Positions 1 through 8,285 of a stretch of DNA of 64,000 nucleotides are shown here, one piece after another (the stretch's first letter is position 1; every line of letters begins with the position of its first letter). The position numbers and the translations under genes were made by a program. Origin of the DNA: Polaromonas glacialis (lineage in GTDB: Bacteria; Pseudomonadota; Gammaproteobacteria; Burkholderiales; Burkholderiaceae_C); contig NZ_KL448323.1 of assembly GCF_000709345.1 (NCBI RefSeq), positions 3,002,506 to 3,066,505 on the forward strand, in the 5' to 3' direction. Under the pieces are notes generated by a model. It worked only from the letters and a program-made list of their open reading frames with translations, was not told the origin of the DNA and did no database searches.

Positions 1-16
1 TAGGGGATTTGCCGGA

Positions 17-1060
17 ATGGACATTACGCAGTTGCTGGCCTTCAGCGTCAAAAACAAGGCATCCGACCTGCATCTGTCAGCCGGCCTTCCGCCGATGATC
101 CGGGTTCACGGCGATGTTCGTCGCATCAACATCGAGCCGCTGGACCACAAGGAAGTCCACGCCATGGTGTACGACATCATGAACGACACCCAGCGCAAGC
201 AGTACGAAGAGTTCCTGGAAGTCGACTTTTCCTTCGAAATCGACGGCCTGGCGCGTTTTCGGGTCAACGCCTTCAACCACAACCGGGGCGCCGGCGCGGT
301 GCTGCGAACCATTCCGTCGAAAATCCTGACACTGGAGCAGCTCGGCTGCCCGAAGATTTTCGGTGAACTGGCCTTGAAGCCGCGCGGCATGGTGCTGGTC
401 ACCGGCCCGACCGGCTCGGGCAAGTCGACCACGCTGGCGGCGATGGTCAACTACCTGAACGAAACCGAATACGGCCACATCCTCACGGTCGAGGACCCGA
501 TCGAGTTTGTCCATGAATCCAAGAAATGCCTGATCAACCAGCGCGAGGTCGGGCCGCACACGCTGAGCTTTGCCGCCGCGCTGAAATCCGCGCTGCGCGA
601 AGACCCGGACGCGATTTTGGTGGGGGAAATGCGCGACCTCGAAACGATTCGCCTGGCGATGACGGCGGCGGAAACCGGCCACCTGGTGTTCGGCACGCTG
701 CACACGTCGAGCGCTGCCAAGACCATCGACCGGATCATCGACGTGTTTCCGGCAGAGGAAAAGGAAATGATCCGCTCGATGCTGTCCGAATCGCTGCAGG
801 CGGTGATCTCGCAGACGCTGTGCAAGACCAAGGACGGCCAGGGCCGGGTGGCCGCGCACGAGATCATGCTGGGCACCAGCGCCATCCGCAACCTGATCCG
901 CGAGGCCAAGGTGGCGCAGATGTATTCGTCGATCCAGACCGGCAACAGCCTGGGCATGCAGACGCTGGACCAGAACCTGAACGACCTGGTCAAGCGCAAC
1001 CTCATTTCATCAGCGGAAGCGCGCGGAAAAGCAAAAATTCCCGACAACTTCCCGGGCTGA
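17..1060 (+). CDS. pilT: Type IV pilus retraction ATPase PilT
   Basis: 347-residue hexameric secretion-type ATPase that powers pilus retraction and twitching motility at the inner membrane base. An N-terminal PAS-like region (about 1-100) precedes the RecA-like core. The Walker A motif GPTGSGKST is at 130-138, the Walker B region DAILVGEMRD at 198-207, and a His box (GHLVFGTLHT) follows. The C-terminal AIRNLIRE motif, a hallmark of PilT needed for retraction, is present. Length matches the family. A second paralogue, pilU, lies about 370 bp downstream on the same strand, the usual proteobacterial pairing. Confidence 0.97.
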   Translation: MDITQLLAFSVKNKASDLHLSAGLPPMIRVHGDVRRINIEPLDHKEVHAMVYDIMNDTQRKQYEEFLEVDFSFEIDGLARFRVNAFNHNRGAGAVLRTIPSKILTLEQLGCPKIFGELALKPRGMVLVTGPTGSGKSTTLAAMVNYLNETEYGHILTVEDPIEFVHESKKCLINQREVGPHTLSFAAALKSALREDPDAILVGEMRDLETIRLAMTAAETGHLVFGTLHTSSAAKTIDRIIDVFPAEEKEMIRSMLSESLQAVISQTLCKTKDGQGRVAAHEIMLGTSAIRNLIREAKVAQMYSSIQTGNSLGMQTLDQNLNDLVKRNLISSAEARGKAKIPDNFPG

Positions 1061-1086
1061 CCCGCGCCCCACAAGAAAATTGCACC

Positions 1087-1389
1087 ATGAAAAGCCTACC
1101 CGGACGCATCAGGCAGAACCCGCCTGCCCCTGTAGGCAAGGACGTTTCGGATACGTTTTTCTTTTCCCCCGCCTTTGCCGACCAAGGAACCGACGCATCG
1201 TCGATGGTGCCGTGGGAAGCCCGGGCCCACGAGGTGGGCGCCTGGCGGCCGGGCGCGGCAGCATTGCCGTTCAACCGCGCGCAACCCCGGGGCGACCACC
1301 GCCTGCACCTCGCCGAAGCACGGCCAGGCGACATTCTGGGTGAAATACCCCTGCCCCACAGCGCCCGGCTGAGCGAAAAACAGAGCTGA
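1087..1389 (+). CDS. Small hypothetical ORF between pilT and pilU
   Basis: A 100-codon frame starts at the ATG at 1087 and fills the pilT-pilU gap. No firm homology is recognised. Relatives in this family often carry a cyclic-nucleotide-binding protein gene between pilT and pilU (recalled, not checked). The C-terminal stretch RPGDILGEIPL resembles the G-D-x-x-G-E phosphate-binding cassette of cNMP-binding domains, so this may be a shortened remnant of that gene. It could also be a chance frame in GC-rich DNA. Confidence 0.4.
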   Translation: MKSLPGRIRQNPPAPVGKDVSDTFFFSPAFADQGTDASSMVPWEARAHEVGAWRPGAAALPFNRAQPRGDHRLHLAEARPGDILGEIPLPHSARLSEKQS

Positions 1390-1432
1390 TCAAGCCCCGC
1401 CTCACCCGCTGAAAAAATACCCAGGAGAATTC

Positions 1433-2569
1433 ATGGAACGCGATCAGGCCAGTAAATTCATCAACGACCTGCTTCGGCTCATGGTCAGCCGGGGCGGCAG
1501 CGATCTTTTTGTCACCGGAGAGTTTCCGCCTGCCATCAAGGTCGATGGCAAGCTGACCAAGGTGTCGTCCCAGCCGCTTAACGCCAGCCATACGATGACG
1601 CTGGCGCGCGCCATCATGAACGACAAGCAGGCGGCCGAGTTCGAGCGGACCAAGGAATGCAATTTCGCCATTTCTCCGCCCGGCATCGGGCGCTTTCGCG
1701 TCAATGCCTTCATGCAGCAGGGCAAGGTGGGCATGGTGCTGCGCGTCATTCCGGCGGTGCTTCCCACGCTCGATGGCCTGGGCATGCCAGCGGTATTGAA
1801 GGACGTGGTGATGGCCAAGCGGGGCCTGACGATTCTGGTGGGCGCCACCGGCTCCGGTAAATCGACCACCATGGCCGCCATGCTGGACTGGCGCAACGAT
1901 CAATCCTACGGCCACATCCTGACGATTGAAGACCCGGTGGAATTCGTGCATATGCACAAGAACTGCGTGGTAACCCAGCGCGAAGTCGGGCTGGACACCG
2001 ACAGCTGGGCATCGGCGCTGAAAAACTCGATGCGCCAGGCGCCTGACGTGATCCTGATGGGCGAGATTCGCGACCGCGAAAGCATGGAGCATGCGCTGGC
2101 TTTTTCGGAAACCGGCCACCTGTGCCTGGCGACACTGCATGCCAACAGCGCCAACCAGGCGATGGACCGCATCATCAACTTTTTTCCGGAAGAGCGCCGC
2201 ACGCAGTTGCTGATGGACCTGTCGCTCAACCTCAAGGCCGTGGTGTCGCAGCGCCTGGTGCCCCGTCAGGACAGCAAGGGCCGCTTCGCAGCGGTCGAGG
2301 TGATGCTCAATTCGCCCCTGATTTCCGACCTCATCTTCAAGGGCGATGTCGGCGAGATCAAGGAAATCATGAAGAAAAGCCGCAACATGGGCATGCAGAC
2401 CTTTGACCAGTCGCTGTTTGACGCTTTCGAGGGCAATGCCATCACCTACGAGGACGCGCTGCGCAACGCCGATTCGGTCAACGACCTGCGGCTGCAGATC
2501 AAGCTGTATTCGCAGCGCGCCAAGTCCACCGACCTGTCGGCCGGGACCGAGCACTTTGCGATTGTGTGA
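1433..2569 (+). CDS. pilU: PilT-like accessory retraction ATPase PilU
   Basis: 378-residue paralogue of PilT. PilU works with PilT to increase retraction force and cannot usually retract pili alone. The Walker A motif GATGSGKST is at 137-145, followed by an aspartate/glutamate box (DVILMGEIRDRES) and a His box (GHLCLATLHANSANQ). The start is supported by AGGAG at 1423-1427, six bases before the ATG. The C-terminal tail beyond the core is longer than in PilT, which is typical for PilU. Confidence 0.96.
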   Translation: MERDQASKFINDLLRLMVSRGGSDLFVTGEFPPAIKVDGKLTKVSSQPLNASHTMTLARAIMNDKQAAEFERTKECNFAISPPGIGRFRVNAFMQQGKVGMVLRVIPAVLPTLDGLGMPAVLKDVVMAKRGLTILVGATGSGKSTTMAAMLDWRNDQSYGHILTIEDPVEFVHMHKNCVVTQREVGLDTDSWASALKNSMRQAPDVILMGEIRDRESMEHALAFSETGHLCLATLHANSANQAMDRIINFFPEERRTQLLMDLSLNLKAVVSQRLVPRQDSKGRFAAVEVMLNSPLISDLIFKGDVGEIKEIMKKSRNMGMQTFDQSLFDAFEGNAITYEDALRNADSVNDLRLQIKLYSQRAKSTDLSAGTEHFAIV

Positions 2570-2597
2570 ACTTCTTTTAAAACCCTGTTGCCCCACC

Positions 2598-3497
2598 ATG
2601 ACCATGCCGACCAAGAACTACGAGCCCTCCATTTCCTGCAAAGTCGCCTTTCTCGGCCTAGGCGTCATGGGTTATCCCATGGCCGGCCATCTGGCGCTGG
2701 CGGGCCACGACGTCACGGTGTACAACCGCAGCGCCCCCAAGGCCCAGGGATGGCGCGATGAATTCAAGGGCGCTTCCGCCGCCACACCGCGCGAAGCCGC
2801 AGCGGGTGCGGACATGGTGTTTTGCTGCGTCGGCAACGACGATGACCTGCGCTCCGTCACGCTGGGCGCGAACGGCGCGTTTGCCGGCATGAAGCCGGGC
2901 GCCATCTTTGTCGACCACACCACAGCGTCGGCGACCGTTGCCCGCGAGCTTTACAGCGCAGCGAAAGCCATCGGCCTGCAGTTCATCGACGCACCGGTGT
3001 CGGGCGGCCAGGCCGGCGCGGAAAACGGCGCGCTTACGGTCATGTGCGGCGGCGATGCGGCGGCGTTTGATGCGGCCCGGCCGGTCGGCATGGCCTTTTC
3101 AAAGGCCTTCACCCTGATGGGCGAGGCAGGCGCCGGCCAGCTGACCAAGATGGTCAACCAGATCTGCATTGCCGGCCTGGTTCAGGGCCTGAGCGAAGCG
3201 GTGGCTTTTGGCCAGAAGGCCGGGCTTGACGTGAACCAGGTGTTAGAGGTGATTGGCAAGGGCGCGGCGCAAAGCTGGCAGCTCGACAACCGCGGCAAGA
3301 CCATGGTCGCCGACAAATTCGACTTCGGCTTTGCCGTGGACTGGATGCGCAAGGACCTGGGTCTGGTGCTTGACGAAGCCAAGCGCAATGGCGCCCGGCT
3401 GCCGGTCACGGCGCTGGTGGACCAGTTCTACGCCGACGTGCAGGCCATGGGCGGCCAGCGCTGGGACACGTCCAGCCTGGTCAAGCGCCTGAAATAA
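2598..3497 (+). CDS. NAD(P)-dependent oxidoreductase, 3-hydroxyisobutyrate dehydrogenase family
   Basis: 299-residue beta-hydroxyacid dehydrogenase. The Rossmann motif GLGVMG is at 20-25, the substrate-binding signature DAPVSGGQAGA at 131-141, and the catalytic lysine in GQLTKMVNQ at 184. The family oxidises 3-hydroxyisobutyrate, tartronate semialdehyde or related acids; the exact substrate cannot be read from sequence. The ATG at 2598 is preferred because the frame upstream overlaps the end of pilU and lacks family features. Confidence 0.9.
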   Translation: MTMPTKNYEPSISCKVAFLGLGVMGYPMAGHLALAGHDVTVYNRSAPKAQGWRDEFKGASAATPREAAAGADMVFCCVGNDDDLRSVTLGANGAFAGMKPGAIFVDHTTASATVARELYSAAKAIGLQFIDAPVSGGQAGAENGALTVMCGGDAAAFDAARPVGMAFSKAFTLMGEAGAGQLTKMVNQICIAGLVQGLSEAVAFGQKAGLDVNQVLEVIGKGAAQSWQLDNRGKTMVADKFDFGFAVDWMRKDLGLVLDEAKRNGARLPVTALVDQFYADVQAMGGQRWDTSSLVKRLK

Positions 3498-3566
3498 GGC
3501 CAGGCGGTTTGCAGCGGCCCGGCTTGCCGGAGCCGCTGGAAGGCCACCACGCCTTTTTCAGCCGCC

Positions 3567-4229
3567 TCAGAGCTTCGTGGCAGGGGCCGGCTGGGCGCTG
3601 CCGGCAGGGACGGTTCCGAGCCTTTGCAGCTCCTGCTCGCTGATGATTTCCAGAAGCCGCACCACTTTTTGCACGCCTGGCGTCGCACGCACCACTTCCG
3701 TGGCCCGGTCCGCCTCACGCTGGGTGACACGCCCCATCAGGTACACCGTGTTGCGTTCGGTCACGACCTTGAAGGCGTTGGACTGCAAGTCGCTTGCATC
3801 GAGCAGCATGGCCTTGACGCGTCCGGTCAGCAGCGCATCGGCAGAACGGTCCATCAGCGACGGGCTGTTCAGGACCGCCAGTTCATTGACCACCGACGCC
3901 ACGTTTTCCACCGACTTGACCACGTCCTCGACCCGCTGCTTGTCCTGCAGGTTGGGCACCTCGCCGGTCAGCAGCACCTGGCGGTTGTAGCTGGTGACGC
4001 TCGCGCGCACCCGGGTCCCGAGGTTGGAGCGGATCTGGCTGGCGGCGCGCACCTCGATGGCTTCGTCGTCCAGCTGGGCGCCGGAACTCCGGCGGTCCAC
4101 CGCCACCAGCGTGCCGCCGACCATGGCGCCGCCCACCAGCAGGGGGCCCACGCAGGCCGACAGCAGGCTCGAAAGCAGCACTGCCGCGCCGGCCATGCCG
4201 GCCAGTCGTTTCATCACACCATGGCTCAT
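3567..4229 (-). CDS. BON-domain outer-membrane lipoprotein (YraP/DolP-like)
   Basis: 220 residues. The N-terminal signal segment ends in the lipobox LLSAC with the lipidated cysteine at 26. Two BON domains follow (about 50-115 and 128-195), with the conserved V-x-L-x-G motifs (QVLLTGEV, TVYLMGRV). DolP/YraP-type proteins bind anionic phospholipid and support outer-membrane integrity. The start overlaps the stop of the upstream isomerase gene by four bases, so the two are translationally coupled. The order yraN, isomerase, yraP matches other proteobacteria. Confidence 0.9.
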   Translation of the reverse strand: MSHGVMKRLAGMAGAAVLLSSLLSACVGPLLVGGAMVGGTLVAVDRRSSGAQLDDEAIEVRAASQIRSNLGTRVRASVTSYNRQVLLTGEVPNLQDKQRVEDVVKSVENVASVVNELAVLNSPSLMDRSADALLTGRVKAMLLDASDLQSNAFKVVTERNTVYLMGRVTQREADRATEVVRATPGVQKVVRLLEIISEQELQRLGTVPAGSAQPAPATKL

Positions 4230-4825
4230 GTCGAAGACTCCTGATCGCCTAGTAACTGGGTATCCACGCCATCACAGATGCAGTGGATCACAAGGGAATG
4301 CACTTCCTGAATGCGGGCCGTGCGCTCATGCGGCACGCAGATATGGACATCGGTTTCACGCAGGGCCTGGTTCATCTTGCCGCCGCCCCGGCCGGTCAGC
4401 GCCACCACCGTCATCTCGCGCTCGTGCGCCGCTTCGACGGCGGCGAGCACGTTGGCCGAATTGCCGCTGGTGCTGATGGCCAGCAGCACGTCGCCGGCCA
4501 CGCCCAGGGCGCGCACCTGCTTGGAGAAAATCACGCTGAAATCGTAATCATTGGCAATGGCGGTGATGATGGAGCTGTCGGTGGTCAGGGCAATCGCGCC
4601 CAGTTCGGGCCGCTCGCGCTCATAGCGGCCGACAAATTCAGCCGCGAAGTGCTGGGCGTCGGCGGCCGAACCGCCATTGCCGCAAGCCAGCACCTTGTTG
4701 CCGCTGGTGACGCTGGCCAGGATGGCATGCACTGCGGCGGCGACGGGTTTGGAAAGGATTTGCGCAGACTGGTATTTGAGGTCGGCGCTGTCGATGAATT
4801 GCTGTTCGATTCGTTGTTCAAGCAT
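4226..4825 (-). CDS. gmhA: SIS-domain phosphoheptose isomerase (GmhA/DiaA family)
   Basis: 199-residue single SIS-domain protein. It carries GNGGSAADAQHFAAEF with the glutamate expected of GmhA, the STSGNS phosphosugar-binding loop, and QEVHSLVIH near the C terminus, where GmhA has its catalytic histidine. GmhA converts sedoheptulose 7-phosphate to the heptose precursor of LPS. DiaA, a DnaA-binding paralogue, sits in the same yraN-yraP context in Escherichia coli, so that role is the alternative. The ATG at 4825 (MLEQRIEQQF) is chosen over a longer upstream frame. Confidence 0.85.
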   Translation of the reverse strand: MLEQRIEQQFIDSADLKYQSAQILSKPVAAAVHAILASVTSGNKVLACGNGGSAADAQHFAAEFVGRYERERPELGAIALTTDSSIITAIANDYDFSVIFSKQVRALGVAGDVLLAISTSGNSANVLAAVEAAHEREMTVVALTGRGGGKMNQALRETDVHICVPHERTARIQEVHSLVIHCICDGVDTQLLGDQESST

Positions 4826-4946
4826 GGACTGATGATAGCGGGTCATGGCGCGCCGCCGTCCTGGCAACCGCACGTCGGCGGTGCCATGAAGGATTGGTTA
4901 CAAATTCGCCATGCCTTGGGCGGCCAGTTTCAGCGGCTGCCAGGGA

Positions 4947-5408
4947 TCAGGAGGCATCGAAAGCAGCCGGCAGCCATTCGATGTCCGGTCCGGGGCCGTC
5001 CCCCCCGCCCAGCGTCCCATGGACCAGCACCACGTCGAAGCGGCAAGGCGGCGGGCTGGCAAAGCGCAGCAGGTAATGGCGCGCCGCAAAAATGATGCGC
5101 CGCTGCTTGACGCCGCTGATGCTCGCTGCGGCGCCGCCGTGCGACGCACTGGCGCGCTGGCGGACCTCGACAAACACCAGAGTCCCGTCGGGCGCGCGCA
5201 TGACCAGGTCGATCTCGCCGCCGCCGCGCCCCGGCGTCCGATAATTGGACTCGATCCATCGCAGGCCCGCCCTGGCCAGCCAGGCTTTCGCCGCCGCCTC
5301 GGCCGCATCACCCCGGGACTTGGTGGTAACCTGCGTCGGCGCTGGCGCAGCACTGGCCGCCGCGCACTGGGTGGGCAACTGATCCGCCTGTTTTCTGGAA
5401 AACCACAT
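4947..5408 (-). CDS. yraN: UPF0102 family protein YraN (predicted nuclease fold)
   Basis: 153 residues from the ATG at 5408, though an in-frame start 36 bases upstream is possible. The family core is clear: G-x-x-x-E-x-x-A (RGDAAEAAAKAWL), the restriction-endonuclease-like GGGEIDLVM, and FVEVRQR. These carry the D-x(n)-E-x-K/Q-type catalytic residues of the fold. The function is not established; it is predicted to be a Holliday-junction-resolvase-like nuclease. The start codon overlaps the proposed TTG start of the divergent rsmI gene. Confidence 0.85.
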   Translation of the reverse strand: MWFSRKQADQLPTQCAAASAAPAPTQVTTKSRGDAAEAAAKAWLARAGLRWIESNYRTPGRGGGEIDLVMRAPDGTLVFVEVRQRASASHGGAAASISGVKQRRIIFAARHYLLRFASPPPCRFDVVLVHGTLGGGDGPGPDIEWLPAAFDAS

Positions 5409-6319
5409 TGAACGCTTCTTTCGAACTGGCCCTGGACACGGCACGCGCCGCAGCGGGCATGCAGCATTATCCGCAAGCCACGCTGTATGTCGTGGCCACG
5501 CCCATCGGCAACCTGGCCGACATCACCCTGCGCGCCCTGCATGTGCTGCAACTGGTGGATGCCATCGCCTGCGAGGACAAGCGCCACACCCAGCCGCTGC
5601 TGCGCCAGTACGGCATCGACAAGCCGCTTCTGGCCGTGCATCAGCACAACGAAGCAGAGGCCGCCGAAGGCCTGGTGCAGCGCCTGCAGCGCGGCGAACG
5701 CGTGGCCTATGTCAGCGACGCCGGAACGCCCGCCGTCAGCGACCCCGGCGCGCGCCTGGTGGCGGCGGTGCGGGCCGCCGGGTTCAAGGTCATGCCCTTG
5801 CCCGGCGCCAGCAGCGTGACGACCGTGCTCAGCGCCGCCGGCGTGACCCGCGCCGAAGGCAGCGAGGGCAGCGGCAGCAGTTTTGTCTTTGCCGGTTTCC
5901 TGCCGACCAAGGCGGGCGAGCGCGACCAGGCCATCGAGTTGCTGCGAACCGACCCGCGCGCAACGGTGATTCTGGAAGCGCCGCACCGCATCGAGGCGCT
6001 GGCGCGGGCCATGGCCGTGCTGCAGGGCCGGCTCGTCACGGTCGGGCGCGAGCTGACCAAGCAGTTCGAGGAAATCGCCACCCTGCCGGCGCAGGATCTT
6101 GCCGCCTGGCTGGATGCCGGCCCGCAGCGCACGCGCGGCGAGTTCGCGCTGGTGCTGCACTCGGCCAGCGCGCCCGAAGGACCTGACGACAGCCTGCGCA
6201 TCCTCCAGCTGCTGCTGGCCGAACTGCCGCTGAAGACCGCCGTCAAGCTCGCCGCCGACATCACCGGCGCGGCGCGCAACGAACTCTACGACACCGCCTT
6301 GAAGCTCAAGAACGAATGA
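5408..6319 (+). CDS. rsmI: 16S rRNA (cytidine(1402)-2'-O)-methyltransferase RsmI
   Basis: 303 residues from the TTG at 5408, or 286 from the ATG at 5459 (MQHYPQATLYVVATPIGN). RsmI methylates the 2'-OH of C1402 in 16S rRNA using SAM. The tetrapyrrole-methylase fold is shown by VATPIGNLADIT, CEDKRHTQPLL, SDAGTPAVSDPG and PGASSV. The longer start is slightly preferred because the N-terminal FELALDTAR segment looks like coding sequence and resembles the N terminus recalled for relatives. No promoter space remains between it and divergent yraN. Confidence 0.92.
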   Translation: MNASFELALDTARAAAGMQHYPQATLYVVATPIGNLADITLRALHVLQLVDAIACEDKRHTQPLLRQYGIDKPLLAVHQHNEAEAAEGLVQRLQRGERVAYVSDAGTPAVSDPGARLVAAVRAAGFKVMPLPGASSVTTVLSAAGVTRAEGSEGSGSSFVFAGFLPTKAGERDQAIELLRTDPRATVILEAPHRIEALARAMAVLQGRLVTVGRELTKQFEEIATLPAQDLAAWLDAGPQRTRGEFALVLHSASAPEGPDDSLRILQLLLAELPLKTAVKLAADITGAARNELYDTALKLKNE

Positions 6320-7542
6320 ATCCGAACGCCGACCAACTCTGGCGCGGCCCGCGCTGGGCGCTGGCCGCCCTGCTGGCCGTGCTCGGCATGCTGGGGCCGT
6401 TTTCCATCGACACCTACCTGCCGGCCTTTTCCGGCATGGCGGCGTCGCTGAATGCGGCCCCGGTGGAAATGCAGCAGACGCTGTCGGCCTACCTGTTCGG
6501 CTTTGCCTTCATGAACCTGTTCCATGGCGCGCTCGCCGACAGTTTCGGCCGCCGGCCGGTCGTGCTGTGGGGCATTGCCATGTTCACGCTGGCGTCGGCG
6601 GGTTGCGCCCTGTCGCAAAACGTTGAACAACTGGTATTTTTCAGGGCCATGCAGGGGCTGTCCACCGGCGCCGGCATCGTGGTGTCGCGCGCCGTGATAC
6701 GCGACATGTTCCCGCCCGCGCAGGCGCAGCAGGTCATGAGCCAGGTCACCATCTACTTCGGCATTGCGCCGGCGCTTGCTCCCATCGTCGGCGGCTGGCT
6801 GTTCGTGCATCTGGGCTGGCACAGCATCTTCTGGTTTCTGACCGGGGTGGGCGTCGTGCTCTGGCTGACCAACTACCGCTATCTGCCGGAAACGCTGGAG
6901 CCCGAGGCGCGCCAGCCGTTTGAAGTGCGGCACCTGATGCGCGGCTACTGGCAGCTGGGTTCGAGCCCCCGGTTTTTGCTGCTGGCGCTGGCCAGCGGCG
7001 TTCCCTTCAATGGCATGTTCCTGTACGTGCTGGCAGCCCCGGCTTTCCTGGGCGAGCATCTGGCCCTGCAGCCCACGCAGTTTTTCTGGTTCTTCATGCT
7101 GACCATCTCGGGGATCATGTCGGGCGCCTGGCTGAGCGGGCGCCTGGCCGGAAAGATTCCGCCCAAAAAGCAGATACGCCACGGCTTCGTCATCATGCTG
7201 GTGACAGCCGTCGTCAACCTGGCGGCCAATCTGCTGTTTGACGCCCATGTGTCGTGGGCGCTGTTTCCGATTGCCCTGTTTGCCTTCGGCTGGGCGCTGA
7301 TGGTGCCGGTCGTCACGCTGCTGGTGCTCGACCTGTACCCGGAGCGGCGCGGCATGGCGTCTTCGCTGCAGGCCTTCATCGGCTCGACGGCCAATGGCCT
7401 GGTGGCTGGCGTCATTGCGCCGCTGGTCATGCATTCGACGCCAGCGCTGGCCGCTGTGTCACTTGGCATGCTGTGCATCGGGCTGGTGGCCTGGGTCTAC
7501 CTGCACCACCGCTGGCCCGAAATTGGCCGCGCCGTGCAGTAG
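6316..7542 (+). CDS. Bcr/CflA family multidrug efflux MFS transporter
   Basis: 408-residue, 12-helix inner-membrane proton antiporter. The motif A region between helices 2 and 3 reads GALADSFGRRPV, and the N-terminal FSIDTYLPAF is characteristic of Bcr/CflA (DHA1) exporters, which move bicyclomycin, chloramphenicol or sulfonamides. The start overlaps the rsmI stop (ATGA), so it is probably co-transcribed and coupled. The actual substrate is unknown. Confidence 0.9.
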   Translation: MNPNADQLWRGPRWALAALLAVLGMLGPFSIDTYLPAFSGMAASLNAAPVEMQQTLSAYLFGFAFMNLFHGALADSFGRRPVVLWGIAMFTLASAGCALSQNVEQLVFFRAMQGLSTGAGIVVSRAVIRDMFPPAQAQQVMSQVTIYFGIAPALAPIVGGWLFVHLGWHSIFWFLTGVGVVLWLTNYRYLPETLEPEARQPFEVRHLMRGYWQLGSSPRFLLLALASGVPFNGMFLYVLAAPAFLGEHLALQPTQFFWFFMLTISGIMSGAWLSGRLAGKIPPKKQIRHGFVIMLVTAVVNLAANLLFDAHVSWALFPIALFAFGWALMVPVVTLLVLDLYPERRGMASSLQAFIGSTANGLVAGVIAPLVMHSTPALAAVSLGMLCIGLVAWVYLHHRWPEIGRAVQ

Positions 7543-7550
7543 CGCCCGGC

Positions 7551-8030
7551 TCAGTCCAGCGTTTCAACGGGCAGCTCAATTCCCTGGCCGGTGCGCTGGA
7601 CGCGGTTGCCAGCGTCCAGGTACACCCAGAAAAACATGTCCTGCACGTTATCGCGCCAGCGGTAATTCATGATGTCGCCCGACCAGGAGGCTACCTTGTC
7701 GATCCGTGCCGGCGGGCCGAACTCGCGCTCCACATCGTCGCGCGTCCATTGGCCGGGCTCGATGCGCAAGAACTCCTGGAGCTTCATGACCTCGCGCACC
7801 GCCACCACCTTGCCCGCCGCATCCAGGTCCACCATCACGGCGCTCTGGCCGGCAGGCTGCCGCGAATACTGCAGCCGCGTTCCCGCCGGCAGTGTCACGA
7901 CGCGTGTCGGCGTGCCGTAACTGGCCATCACCTGCTCGCGTGACATGCCCGGCTGCACCGGCGTGAAGGCGCAGCCGGCCATGAGCGCCGCAGCGGCGGC
8001 CAGGCTGGCAAGGGTCTTGAAAATCTTCAT
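7551..8030 (-). CDS. Lipoprotein with SmpA/OmlA (BamE-like) domain
   Basis: 159 residues. The signal peptide ends in the lipobox LMAGC (cysteine 20). A BamE-like repeat follows with the signature GMSREQVMASYGTPTRV. A second half-repeat is WTRDDVEREFGPPARID, so the fold appears duplicated. BamE-type domains are small alpha/beta modules found in outer-membrane assembly lipoproteins. This is not BamE itself, which is a single-domain protein. It converges with the upstream exporter with eight bases between the genes. Confidence 0.8.
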   Translation of the reverse strand: MKIFKTLASLAAAAALMAGCAFTPVQPGMSREQVMASYGTPTRVVTLPAGTRLQYSRQPAGQSAVMVDLDAAGKVVAVREVMKLQEFLRIEPGQWTRDDVEREFGPPARIDKVASWSGDIMNYRWRDNVQDMFFWVYLDAGNRVQRTGQGIELPVETLD

Positions 8031-8206
8031 GATGCACTCCTAGGGCATAAAGCGCTTTTGGGCCTTACGGTTGAAAAATGTTCCTTTTCCCCTTTTGCTT
8101 TTCCCGGGAAATTCGGAAAGCCCTGCAACGGCCTCCAGTCTGTCAGGAATCCGAAAACGCGGGTTCCCCCGGGGCGTTCATAAGGTTTTCCCAGCGTTTC
8201 AGGGGA

Positions 8207-8235
8207 TTGACATCCTGACCGATTGAAGCCTCAAT
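8207..8235 (+). promoter_or_regulatory. Candidate sigma-70 promoter upstream of the acyl-CoA ligase
   Basis: TTGACA at 8207-8212, a 17-base spacer, then CTCAAT at 8230-8235. The -35 box is perfect but the -10 is weak. It lies about 50 bases before the ligase start. The rest of 8031-8206 shows no gene or clear structure. Confidence 0.4.
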
Positions 8236-8285
8236 AGGTGAAGGCATGGAGCCCGAGAGTCATAACAACGACAGGAGACTCAACG

